From NCBI GenBank assembly GCA_021229015.1, contig CM037783.1, positions 3,440,725 through 3,504,724 on the forward strand: a stretch of 64,000 bases of DNA, given 5' to 3'. The notes beneath the pieces were generated by a model. It was not told where the DNA came from, searched no databases, and saw only the letters and a list, made by a program, of their open reading frames with translations. The position numbers and the translations under genes were made by a program. Source of the stretch: Solen grandis. Lineage: Eukaryota; Mollusca; Bivalvia; Adapedonta; Solenidae. Position 1 is the first letter of the stretch. Each line of letters begins with the position of its first letter. Below, piece by piece: positions 47,201 to 58,680 of the stretch.

Positions 47201-50200
47201 GACCTACAAACCCGCTTTAAAAATTGGAAATTTTGATTTACAAGAAAAACTATTTAAAAAGATGTAAAAACCTACCCTCAGTCCCCTTTTTTTTCGCTTT
47301 TTTTTGCTTTGATTAATAAATCAAGAATAAATGGGGGGTTTTTGTTTTTTTTATTGATATAAAATGTTAAAGTCTTATGATGGAATGTGTAATAATGAAA
47401 TATGACCCCTTTTTTTGGGGATTTTAAAGTCAAAAATTTTAATAAAAAAGATGCGAGTACACTTTTCGGGTAGTTTTAAATTTTTAAATTACTTTATTTA
47501 GGTAGTTTTTAAAATCCCTTTTTTGCCCCTTTTTCCAAAAAATTTCTCAAATTTATGTTTACTGTGAACCTAAAAAATTTAATAGCTGTATGTGTCATAA
47601 AAGGGCTTCTTAAAAATAATATTTTAGAATCACTGCTGATTTAGCACAATTTAACAACCAAATAAAACAGCAAAATGTCTTTCAATTTAAATTTAAATTA
47701 ATTGGGTTAAAAACCATTTAGCTTGTTTTCTTAATGGGACCTGAGAAAATTTAGAAATTTTTAAACTAGTTTGAGGGTTTTTAAAGGTTTTTTAAAGTTT
47801 ACATTTCATGCCCTTTAAAATTTTTAATTTTCCCCGCATCTAATAGAAATTTATATTTAAAGGTTTTAAATTGAACAACCATGCTATAAATCTAAGGGAA
47901 AACCCGGGGGGAGCCATTTTGTCAGGTTTTTTGAAGTCACAATTTTACTTTTTTAAATGTTTTTCAAAAATTATGGTTTAAAAAAACCCAAAAATTATTT
48001 ATAGACCCGCAATGTAAAATAATTGTCAAAGCAAATGTTTGAATGCAGAAAATGAAACATTCCATTAAAATTTTGGTCAATTAAAAAATTTTTTCCCAAG
48101 GGGGTTTTTTAAAATTAAAAATTAAATATGTGTGTTTAAATATTTATTTCATGTATGATATGAAATTTTTAACCCATTTTAAACAAAAATTTTGGATCAT
48201 AATTGGAATATCAAACCCTTCAAAAAACTGCCGCTACTTGAAATTGGGGAAGCCACCCCGTGGGCTTTAAATTAGATTGTGAATTTTTAAACGGATCCTT
48301 TCCCCACAATCCCATATAAAAGGTTAAAACCAAACAATTGTACCCCCGTGTTTGGGGATTGTCCCTTTTGGGTTTACAGTGCTACCAAAAATCCCTTTAC
48401 CCTTTTCCCGATTTAAAAATCCCTCTTGCTTACATTGTACAGGAATTCCCCTTTTCCTTCAATAAACCCTTCTTAATAAAAATTTTTTTTCATGATATTC
48501 ATAAGGAACCAGAAAGAGGTTTTGAAAGGGTCGTTCAATCAGTTTAAAAAAAATCAGCAGCTTCATTAGGACGTCATGGTTAAAATTTTTTTACCCCCGG
48601 TTTTTTTGCTTTTGCCGAGGCCAAAAAAATTATTAATTAAACTTTCATTTTTATCATGAAGTAGTCCCTTGAACAAAAATCCAAATTTTAAAAGTAAGGG
48701 CTACTCTTTAAAACCGTTTCCCTTAAACCCCATAAAAAAACCCCGAATACCTAATAAGCCCAGCCTGTATTTTCAAAACCAAAAATGCTGACCCGAAAGT
48801 AAACACATGGGTTTAAAATTAAATTTCAACCTACAAAAAAGCCAAATTTAAACTTTCATTCCAATTTTAGAAAAAGTAAACCTTTTTGACAATAAAATAA
48901 ATTTCCCCGCTTCTTTTTGGGGACCTTGCTAACGTAACCCCCAAATTTTTGTTTTCAGTTTATGTTTAAAACTGAGTATGCAGGGAAATGCCCCAAATCT
49001 CAAGAAAAAAAAAAAATATCACATAATTAAATGTTTTTAAGGGCCAAATTTTTAAACATGAATAAATTTAAAACACACATTTCCCCTTTTTAAAATTTGT
49101 ATTTAATTTAAAGATTTTTGACAACAATTTTTCCCCATTTTCTTTAACCGAATAGAAAAAAAACCCAATTTCTTTTTGGGGGAAATAAATTTTATAAAAT
49201 AAATTTTCAGTGGGGTAGCCCTACATATTTAGTTCATTGGAAAAAATTTTTTTTTTCCCTTTAGGGGCTTTAAGTTTTTTTGTAATTTGTATAAAAAAAA
49301 AATAAATCCCTTTAAATTTTATTTAAATAATACTATTTTCAAAATTTTGACTGTTTAAATTAGGGAAATGTTTAGTTTCAAGCAATTTCGGGCTTACTCT
49401 AAAAAGATTGCTGGGTTAAAAATAATAGGTTTCCCGAGAATTTTTAAACCTTTTAAACTAGCCTTGCATATTTAAAAGGCAAGGAAAACCCCAGGCCTTT
49501 AAGTTTGTGGTTAAACAAGCCCAACCCCCGCCATTAACCCCGACCATTCAATTTCCCAAATTTTAACTTGTAACCCCGTTTAGTGAAAAAGAACCCGATC
49601 CCGGGATAAAACAAAGCACAAAGGTACAACCCTACTAACTACTTTCCCCCCCAAGACTGGACCACTTTAAATGCTCCATTTTAAATTTTTTAAAAAACTT
49701 TTTATAAAAAAAAGTATTTTAAGCAGAAGGTGGTGTTTTTCCCGGCCTGCTATAAGAAATTACAGTTTAAACCCGTAAAGCAACCACCTGTACTAAGGGC
49801 CCAATTTTTTTAAGCAGCCAAATTTTAAAAGTTTTTCCCAAAAATTTGCCTTTTTTTTATAATTTTTACTTAATTTAAAAGGGCACCTTGTTTTAAATGG
49901 CGATTTTCTTATTCCTTGGCCCGACTATTTAAGAAATGTTTTTACTGTACATTTTCCAAAAATTAAATAGTTAATTTGGACCAAAACAGAAAAATTTTCT
50001 TAATAAATCGAAAAAAGAAATTTGAAAAAAATAAAAATGAAAAAAACAACAAAAAAAAATGGTTAGCCCGGACAAAGTCAAACAAGCACAGACAACAGCA
50101 TCAAAAAGAATAAGATAGCTAAATGCGGGAAAAAATTGTGATTATTTCTTAACCTTAAAAAGAAATTAAAAAACATGAAAAAAAGAAAGAAATTTAAAGG

Positions 50201-53200
50201 GGGTTAGTTTTTTAAAAGCAACCCCTTTTTTTTGGCATAAAGAAACCTTGGGAAGTTTGGGAGTTCTGGTTTTCCCCACATTTCATATAAACCCTAACAA
50301 AAAAGGGATATATCACCCCTCAAAAAATCAGCCATTTGGACTTTTTTAAATTTTTAAGGGTTTATGGAAATATCTTTGAAGATTTTTAAGATAAAGAAAC
50401 CCTTTAAAATTTTACTGCATCCCAAATCTTAAGCTGTTGCGTTATTCTCATTTAAAAAAGCTTTTTTCAATAGAGTTTTTTTTAATTTTATAAAATGCAA
50501 GTTACATAGTTTTCCATATATTGGTTATTTGACTATAAATTTGGTTATTTTTCCCTTGGGGTTTAACCCGGGGGAAAAATTTTGTAAAAACATTGACATA
50601 CACTCAGTAAATGTTATTATGTAACTTCAAGCATCTGATATAATGGGCCCAAAAGATTGTTTCAGTGTAAACATTTTGTTTTTAAATATAAATTTAAGAA
50701 TAAGACCCGGGGATGGTTGTTGTGTTTTTTTTTTCTGAAAAATAACCAATTTTTCCCCTTTTTCTTAAAATAGTGTTTAAACTCAGTTTACAGTGTTTTT
50801 TTGGGTAGCCCCCTAGGAAAGTGATGAAAGGTTTAAAATTTTCTGGGATATATTTTTTAAATTTAAAATTTCAAATGGGGAAACTAAATGTAATGAGAAA
50901 AATTTTTTTCAACATTTTTAAAATTTGGGGTGCGCTTTGCCAGGGGGTGCCATAAATATAAAAAGTGATATTTTCAGCGATGGTGTGTATACCTGAAACC
51001 CCCTAAACCCCGTTTGAAAAAAATTCGGGGAAGCAAAAAAATATTAGAAGGGCCCATGTCCTGCCCTTATACAATATTTAAAGGTTTACCTATGTTTTAA
51101 TGCAGGGTTTTGCCTAAAAATAAAGGGTTGTTGACCAAGCAAAAGGGGTTTTTTGGTTTTTTTTTCGATATGTGTTTTTGCCACAGTAAAGGAAAAGCAC
51201 AGAAAAGCGCTTTATTTAAATTTTATGCCTTGGGGGATAAAAAAACCCCAAAAAAGTACCATTTTTAAGCCCTCTTAATCTGGGGCCCCTTTTAAATTTT
51301 AAAAAATTTTTAGGGCCCGAATTGAACTCATGAGGGTTTTGGTTTGGTTATTCTCCGTATGGTTTCCCCCAAATCAAAATGGCCTTTTTAAGAAAAAACC
51401 CTGTGGCTGAAAAATTTGGGGTTTGGTTTTTCCCGAAAAAGGCACTCAAGATTTGTCATCCAAAAAAATTTGGGAAAAGAATGGTTTTAATGTTATTGAA
51501 TTTTAGACCCAAGTTTTTTTTTTTTTATTTGACCTTTAATGAATATGGGAAAAAAAAATTTTTAAGATCATAGAGAGGCATATACAATAAAAAATAGGTT
51601 TTTTTTACACTAGCTTTTTAAAACTGTATTAATTTTGAAAAGGTGTCCCGGGGTACCCCAAAGGCCCAATTTATCAAAAATTTAAATTTTTGAAAGTTCC
51701 CCCCGGGTTTAATATTTCTTTAATAGAGAAAAAGATGTTCCGGATATAGTTCTTAAGGGCCCAGGCTAGAACTTTTTTTAAAAATTTTTAAATTTTGCAT
51801 GATTTTTATTTGAAAAAACCCTACAATTACTGTTATTTTAAATAAAAATTTAAAACCTTCAGGGGTTTGATTTTAAAATTTTTACTCCCGTACATTTCAA
51901 AATAATATCTGTTGTTTATTTAATTTTTAAGTCATAGTTTAAAAAACTTTAAAAACCCTTTCAATGCAGGGGCCCCTTATATAAACTGTAAATGGGGGGG
52001 GTTTAATGAGGTCCCAAAACCCCAAGGGATATTATGTAAACCCCAAAAGTTATATCTTGGGAAAAATTTTAACATTATTTAAAAGGTCTTTGGGTTAAGG
52101 GTTTAAAAATACCTTGATTTTAAAGGATATAGATCAGGGTAACCCTTTTTAAATTGTATTTTTCTACGAAAGGAAATTTCTAGGCAAACAAAGGGTATAA
52201 CAAATTAAAACCACCCCCGGCCGTTTGTGTGTACATTTAGGGTTTTATTGTAATTAAAAGTTTTAAAAATCCCCCGGGAAACCCCTCAGGACCCATCTGT
52301 ATAATGGCATTAATCATAATTCCCTTTAAAAATTTTTGGGGGGATTAGTAAATTAAGCTGTGCTTTGGAAAAAAACTTAAGCTAATAAAGGTCTTTTTGT
52401 GGGTCTTTCCCGTAGCTTCCCCGATTTTCTTTTTATTAACCCCGAATTCCTTTTCCTTAGGAAAAAAGAAACAATTAAATTTAAAGGGACTTTTCGCCTG
52501 TTACAAATTTTTTTTGTCAGCGGTTTTAGATCAAAGAAAGTAGGGCAGCATTAAATTGACCTGGGAGGTGCTAATTTTTTACTGCCAAAATTTGTTTTCA
52601 AAACCCCTTTGGGCCAAAACCAAATTTTGGCCAGTATTTGTAACCCAAAGACCCAAGACGTCCTTTCAAGGGGCAACACCCCCCCGGGCCAGCGTTTCTT
52701 TTGATAGCAATTTAAAAACAAAATTTTTTTTTAAAACATTCAAAATTTACACCTTTTTGTAAAATTTTAATACAGATTTTTGTTAATTGTATTTGCTGAG
52801 CTTGTTTTTTATCAGTTTTTTGGGGACGGTTTTGGGTTTATTTATCTTTGAAAACCCCTGGACATTTTAAAACGTATTCCCAAAAATTGGTCACGTTGAA
52901 TTGGTTTTTGGGTTTTATAAATATTTCCCGGAGAACAATAAAATCAATATTTCCTGAAACGTTACCTTAAACCCTTAGCTCTGTAAGGGGGAAAAAAAAA
53001 TAACTTTAAGTTCAATCATTTAAATTTTTTTACTTTGCAGAAGTACTATAAAGGGCAATTAAAAAGGTTTTTAAAAAAAGCTGAATAAAGTTGGTTTTCA
53101 CATAAATAAAGTGGCAAAACAAATTTTACCCGTGCAAAATTCAGGGGTCGATAAAGCCAAAAAAAAAAAGAAAAAACTGGGGGGGGCTACAAAAATTTTT

Positions 53201-53274
53201 CCCTTATTTGCCTTGGAATTGAAGGGTTGGGGGGTTTTTTATCCCGGGTTGCAAAATACCCAAAATCAATTAAA

Positions 53275-53475
53275 AAAAAGTACTGGTATATAGTCCCTTT
53301 TCTTGGCGTCAGCATATTTCTTAAGACTAGTTGGCCCCGGGGGCCCGGTAATGTGATGGGTTTTTATATCATTTCCACATGCTGGGTGTGAAATGGAAAA
53401 ATTTGGGAACATGTAAAACTCTCCCCAAATAAGCCAAATTTCCCAAATTTAAAGAATTTGTCTGTCGTTTTGGGT
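53275..53475 (+). repeat. corrupted SINE copy
   Basis: Body motifs of the reference SINE follow in order but with base errors: TACTGGTATATAGTCCC, GCGTCAGCATAT, GTAATGTGATGGG and TTTAAACCTCAAAATAAAC. Confidence 0.6.
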
Positions 53476-54114
53476 TTTTAAACCTCAAAATAAACAAAAA
53501 TTTTGGGGACAACCCTTTTTTTGTTCAGCCCAAAAAATTAAATTTAAAAAAACAAAACTGTTTTAAAAAAGGGAGCTTTAGATTCAGAAAAAAATGAAGA
53601 TGTGGGCCCTTTTTTAAAATCCATTTTTGGGAGCCCTTGCTCTATTTTATTTTTCAAACCCTTTTTTTTTTAATATTCCCCTTTTTTGATCCAGGGCCCC
53701 AGTTACAAATGGTTTGATTTTTTATTTTTTCAGTATCATGTACCCGAAAAAAAATTTGGGAATTTTTTAAAATTTTTTAAAATAAATTTATATTTAATTT
53801 TTTACAAAAAATGGGGGGTTTATCACTTCCGGATTGCCCTTTGGGATTAAAAAATTGCTTTTTGGATTTATGATGAAAAATCTTATTTATTTTTTTTTCC
53901 CTTTTAATTTGCAGTAACTTAAAAATTTTTTCCCCTTTTAAATATATATTAAAAACTTGTATGGATTTTGTTTTGATGCTATGGAAAACAGATTTGGGGT
54001 TCCCGATAGTGTCCCCGCTAAATATTTTCCCCAATTCTGCACCCAAAAATTCTGAGATTTTGGGGATTTCCAAAAGATTAATTTTAACAATTTTTTTTTT
54101 AAATTTAAAAAATT

Positions 54115-54420
54115 TTTGTTTCCCTTTTGGCCCAAATGGGGGAGAGGGTCTGCCTTTTGGGAAAGGGGGTATGGGTTCAATTCCCGGGCCAAAAAATACA
54201 TAAGTTTAAAAAAAATGGTTTTGGTATAGTCCAAGCTTGATTTTTAAAAAATTCTAGGGGGGTTTCCCGGAAGGGGCAGGATAATGTTAGTGGGTATGGG
54301 GTCATGCCACAATTTTATATGATTAATTTAAAAGGGAGTGTGGCCAAAATAAAAATCTGTCCCCAGTAGGATTTCCCAAAGACAAATACTTTTTTAATGG
54401 GAGTTTAAACCCAAAAAAAA
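54115..54420 (+). repeat. corrupted SINE copy with head
   Basis: A B-box-like GGGTTCAATTCCCGG is followed by GGTTTTGGTATAGTCC, GGCAGGATAATGTTAGTGGG, GGGTCATGCCACA and GAGTTTAAACCCAAAAAA. All match the SINE order with errors. Confidence 0.6.
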
Positions 54421-54542
54421 ACAAAAAAAATTTGGGTTGGGGGGAAAAAGGGTATTTAAATATTAAAATTTTGAAATTTTAAAAAAAAATCTGAATTAAA
54501 GCGTTTTAAACGCAAAATGGCTTTTAATCGGCCAAATTTTTT

Positions 54543-55549
54543 TAGCTCACCCGAGCACAAAGTGCCCCCTGGTAGCTATTGTGGGTGCCTTTTTTTTCCC
54601 TCGGCCCTGTCCTTTCGTTTGGGGGTCCCCCTCAACAAATTTTCTTTAAAACAACATCTCCCATGAACCCCTGAAAGGGGTTTTGACCCAAAATTACAGG
54701 GGAAACCTCCTTTTATGCCCCCTATAAAGTTGTTTCAAATTTTCAGATTGGGTTTAAAAAAATAGGGACAGGAGCTAAAAAAAGATTTTAAAAATGCAAA
54801 CTTTGAAAAAATTCTTCTGCAAAAATAAGGCCCAGGCCCTTTGATATTTGGGTTTTGTGCATATCTTAAGGGGCCCTTACCAAAATTGTACAAAAACCCC
54901 TTAAAACCCTTCGGGGAAAATGAAACCCGCACCAGGGGTCCTGTTTTTTCATAGAAATTTTATAGGAAAACTTTAAAAAAATTTTCCCCTATTTTAATTT
55001 CCCTTAGGGCCCAGACTTAATATTTGGGAAAGTAGCATCATCTAATGGGTTTTATTAAACCCAAAATTGTTCAAACATAAACCTACGGGATAAAAGCCCC
55101 CGCAAGGGGTCCCCTTGTTTTACTTTGAGTTATTAGGAAAATGTTTTTAAAAAACTTCTTTTATGAATCCATAAGGCCCCGAGATTAGATATTTGGGATG
55201 GAAACATATTTATGGTTCATTACCCCGATTGTAAAAAATCGACCCTATGGGGAAAATGACCCCCCACCATGGGTACTTGTTTTACTAGGTTATATAGGAA
55301 AAACTTTAAAAATCTTCTTTTTATAATCCATTAGGTAGAGCCCTTTAAAATTTTTGGTATTAGCATCATCTTTTTTGGTTTTATTCCCCGGGTTGTTCAA
55401 ATCATAGCCAAACGGTGTTTAAAAGCCCCCCGCAATAGGGGGCACTTGTTTTAAAAAAGGGGTTTTAAGGAAAAACTTTAAAAACTTCTTTTATGAATTT
55501 ATAAGGGTGAGAAGATTTTTGGATTAGATCTTTATGGTTCATTACCAAG
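54543..55549 (+). mobile_element. corrupted HINE-like element related to families A/F
   Basis: It opens AGCTCACCCGAGCACAAAGT like 13802 and continues with units of roughly 150 bp ('ggaaaactttaaaaa.cttctttt.tgaatccataaggcc'). It is cut off by the gap. As at the first gap, the contig ends inside a tandem-unit element. Confidence 0.5.
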
Positions 55550-55649
55550 NNNNNNNNNNNNNNNNNNNNNNNNNNNNNNNNNNNNNNNNNNNNNNNNNNN
55601 NNNNNNNNNNNNNNNNNNNNNNNNNNNNNNNNNNNNNNNNNNNNNNNNN
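55550..55649. other. assembly gap of 100 N
   Basis: A placeholder join of unknown length. It separates the ZRANB3 exons from sequence that should hold the gene's 3' end. Confidence 0.95.
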
Positions 55650-55831
55650 TGGGTGGTCAAAAGCCCAAAACTTGTACATTGGCTCAGAGCATCACAGCAT
55701 TATTTACATACAATTCATTATGTATGCCCCTTAACCAGCAGAATTATCTTGGAGGTAGACAGAAGATAACTGCAAGAATTATATCACTGAACAATGGTAG
55801 ATTCAGACTGGTTACACCACAAACATTCTAC

Positions 55832-55962
55832 CTCTGCCATTCCCTGACAAACTTCTGGACCAGTCTGAGGTTGGATGGATGCAGTAGAACATCAGGCAGG
55901 TTGTCATGGTTACCAACCTCTATATCCAGTGGCAAGAAGTTCATGTTCATTTGCTCATCCTC
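55832..55962 (-). CDS. ZRANB3: ZRANB3 exon, substrate-recognition domain, part 2
   Basis: The minus-strand reading gives EDEQMNMNFLPLDIEVGNHD followed by NLPDVLLHPSNLRLVQKFVR and EWQ. It aligns with the vertebrate segment DGKQMSCNFIPLDIKLD.WEDLP...LRFVREW in the substrate-recognition domain, which lets ZRANB3 engage forked DNA. The acceptor is AATTAG before 55962 in phase 0. The donor after 55832 is GTAGAA, leaving a phase-2 codon (AG). The following exons, for the rest of this domain, the HNH nuclease and the APIM motif, are not seen between here and the gap 180 bp further on. Confidence 0.88.
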
Positions 55963-56074
55963 CTAATTAAAAAAAATATGCAATAAAAACTGAATTCTCT
56001 TTAATAAATCACATCTCTGGAATAAAAAATTTATCATAGACATTATTTCTTTCATTTGGACAAAAGAGAAATTG

Positions 56075-56830
56075 ACACAAGAGTGCCAAGAAATAGACCT
56101 GAAGTCGCTTACCTGAGAAACACTGCCTTCATTGCCTGCACTGCTGAAGAAATGAAGATGTTTATAAAGAGATTGAAAATTAGCAAATATGTGTGATGTT
56201 CTAATATTTCAAGGGCTTAAAAAGTAGCTCTATCAGTCAAATATCAGCCATAATCAAACTCAACAAAGATATTGTTGCCATTATCATTGTGTATAAGTTA
56301 AATGATGATTGCTAATAATTGCAGATACCAGAGTGTAAACAAAGTAAAAATCTTGCTTTTTTTTTTCATAATCCATGACCAAATTGGTCTAAAACTGCCA
56401 TAAAAATGGTAATTGGTATAAACATTATAAAAAATTAAAAAAAAGTGAAATTGGCGATTTTTTTTTTGTTACTGAAAGGGCCATACCCCCTCACCTAATG
56501 GGTCAATATCAGCCATAATCGAACTTACCAAGACTTTCTGGCTTTAATCATTGTCATGAAATTTAAAGATGATTGCTTAAGAAATGAAGATGCTAGAGTG
56601 TAAACAAAAAGAAAAACTGGCATTTTTTTTATTTATTAAAAGGGGCACAACTCATGACCTCTTTGGGCAATATCAACCATAATCTAACTTGGCTGAGAGA
56701 TTACGGTCATAAACATTGTAATAAAGTTTGAAGATGCTTGAGTGAAAAACTAGTTGTGGATGATGGACGGATAACAGACTGACGACGACATTCAACGATC
56801 CTAAAAGGTCCTCAAATAATGGATAAATGC
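56075..56830 (-). repeat. HINE-like repeat in ZRANB3 intron
   Basis: Read on the minus strand, the end is CTCAGGTAAGCGACTTCAGG with a CACTCTTGTG terminus, close to families A/F. Units of about 180 bp recur ('gccataatc.aact....agatgattgc') near 56280, 56510 and 56680. The 5' boundary is uncertain. Confidence 0.5.
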
Positions 56831-57094
56831 TCAGTGTGATAACTAAAATTATTTTTAAAATATCTCCTGTCCAAAATAATTGGATAAACTCTCAGTGGTT
56901 TATAAACTAGAACATTAACCTTTTTCTAAAAATATTTTATTAATCAATTTTCCTGATATTGAAGTCACTGTCACCTTAAATCAATCAAGTCTAGCTGTTC
57001 AATTTTTTTATCAAAGTTAAGCTGGTTGAAGGAAGATTTAAATGTAAATTTATATAGTTTATACAATACGTTTTTAAATAGCAAAATTTTTATG

Positions 57095-57360
57095 AACAAG
57101 TAACTGAAGTTGCATGCAACACGTGAGTCTGCTACTGATGAGGTGCATAATTTTTCTGATACCATAGCAACACAAAAATTTGGTCCAAGAAAAAAAAAAC
57201 AAAGTGATGTGCAGAATCTCCATACTGCCATCTATTCATATACCAATTTTCAAAATGTTATCTTAAATGGTTTTCAAGTTATCGGGGGATCCGCCGACCA
57301 TCCAGACGGACAGACAGACAGAGGCCAAACCTATATGTCCCCTCCGGTGTTTAGTAAAAA
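57095..57360. repeat. degenerate repeat, non-coding
   Basis: A GC-richer block ends in GACGGACAGACAGACAGAGG, a phrase typical of dispersed mollusc repeats. Frames open on both strands here lack domain homology and cross no plausible splice sites. Confidence 0.35.
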
Positions 57361-57540
57361 CCCTCTTGTCTTCATGCCATTTTTGACAGCATTTGTTGGA
57401 GCTTTTTATTATGAATGTAAATTAATTCATGTTAAATTGACCAAATTGAAAGATAAGAATGATATATTAAAAATAAAAGCCATTTTCATAAACTGAAAAA
57501 ACAACAACTTGTTTTAAAATAGTCACAAGGTTGGCTTTAC

Positions 57541-57653
57541 CTTCGTCAGTAAATAGACCCTGCCCGTGTATTTGCTACATTGATATCTAAACATGTCAAA
57601 CACTGGTACATCATTCAGGTTTACAACCCGTGTATCTCTTTCATTCTCTTTGT
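57541..57653 (-). CDS. ZRANB3: ZRANB3 exon, substrate-recognition domain, part 1
   Basis: It starts in phase 1: the G at 58661 plus AC gives Asp. It then encodes KENERDTRVVNLNDVPVFDM followed by FRYQCSKYTGRVYLLTK. The vertebrate counterpart reads LPVYDTLMFCASRNTDRIHIYTK, so position and spacing agree. The acceptor TGTACATTTCAG sits inside a tandemly repeated motif (see 57651-58215). The donor after 57541 is GTAAAG in phase 0, matching the phase-0 start of the next exon at 55962. No frameshift is seen. Confidence 0.86.
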
Positions 57654-58215
57654 CTGAAATGTACACATATATAAGGTATAACTCTGTCTGAAATGTACAC
57701 ACAAATATTTAAGGTATAACTCTGTCTGAAATGTACACATATATAAAGTATGATTGTCTGAAATATACACATATATATGGTATAACTCTTCTGAAAGTAC
57801 TACCACATGACTTTAACGCTATTAACTCTGTTGAAACGTGTACAAACACCAATATTTAATGGTCTAACTCTGTCTGATTGTTAAACAACAATAAAATAAC
57901 GTACAACCTTTTAAATATGTACACAAAAATATTAAGGTTTACTCCTGTTTCTGGATAATGTGACACACACATATAATAAGGTTCCTCATGTCTGAAATTG
58001 TCAACACATTACTAAGGTATTAACTGTTGAAAGGATACGGACACATGATTATTAAGGTAGTCACTCGTCTGACACTGTACTTTCATTGATTATACCTGCC
58101 CTTTTAATATTTAATAAATAATAATTTATTAAAGTATACCTCTGTCTCTAATGTACAGATTAATGATAAGTATGATTGTCTGAAATATACACATATATAT
58201 GGTATAACTATCACT
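57651..58215 (-). repeat. minisatellite containing copies of a 3' splice site
   Basis: Read on the minus strand, a unit of about 33-39 bp (GTGTACATTTCAGACAGAG followed by TTATACCTTATATAT) recurs near 57651, 57687, 57722, 57755 and again near 58135-58210, with decayed units between. The functional acceptor of the downstream exon is the last copy of this motif. Confidence 0.75.
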
Positions 58216-58584
58216 ATACTAAGACTACCGAGAACACCAAAATTTGGAATGGGACTCCTGAACTGACATGCCAGGTGTTTGTTGGGAAACTTATTTTTAC
58301 AAATGAAAATAAATTGAACAACCACATTTATTACAAATCCATGTAGTCATCTTAGGAAAAGTTATTATTGGATTCTTACTTTTTGACCAATGGTTATGCA
58401 AATAAAGCAGTCATATATATACGAATGACACAACAGGGCCTCATAATTTTCAGAAGTGTTCCGTCAGGATACCTGGCTAAAAAGTTAGTGTCAAATGCTG
58501 TTGACTACATGTAATGTAAGGGCAGGATGGGATGTGACAAGACGGGACATAACTGGACACGATGAGTTTAATTCCAATATAGCC

Positions 58585-58680
58585 CTCACTTCCGTCAAGT
58601 ACCAGCTGTACTTTCATTCTAATTAAATACCAGCTGAACTTTCATTCAAATATTAAATACCTGCTGTACTTTCTTCCAAG
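58585..58680 (-). repeat. tandem repeat containing copies of a 5' splice site
   Basis: Read on the minus strand, GAAAGTACAGCAGGTATTTA is followed by GAAAGTTCAGCTGGTATTTA and then GAAAGTACAGCTGGTACTTG at spacings of about 33 and 30 bp. The first copy is the exon end and donor at 58661; the other two repeat the donor-like GGTATTTA/GGTACTTG motif inside the intron. Confidence 0.8.

Larger units (their letters stand above)
35510..55549. other. 20-kb low-accuracy sequence, no reliable genes
   Basis: From about 35,510 to the end of the contig the base pattern changes abruptly. Runs of three to nine identical bases dominate, mixed A/T/G/C texture disappears, and phrases like ttttggggaaaacccc abound. 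Known repeats are recognisable only as corrupted copies. The SINE at 53280-53470 has 'tactggtatatagtcccttttcttggcgtcagcatat' where the clean copy reads 'tactggtatagctcccttgcttggtgctcagcatat'. The segment ends at an N gap. This fits an unpolished long-read contig tail. Open frames inside are unreliable. Exons of Spire or the ZRANB3 C-terminus may be hidden here. Confidence 0.85.

Noticed and set aside
35518..54932. Several dozen open frames of 60-98 residues
   Set aside because: All lie in the low-accuracy tail; they are rich in K, F, N, P and G from homopolymers and show no domain.
57110..57496. 128-residue plus-strand frame with GGSADHPDGQTDR
   Set aside because: The GACGGACAGACAGACAGAGG core is a dispersed repeat, and the frame lies in a ZRANB3 intron on the opposite strand without splice or start support.
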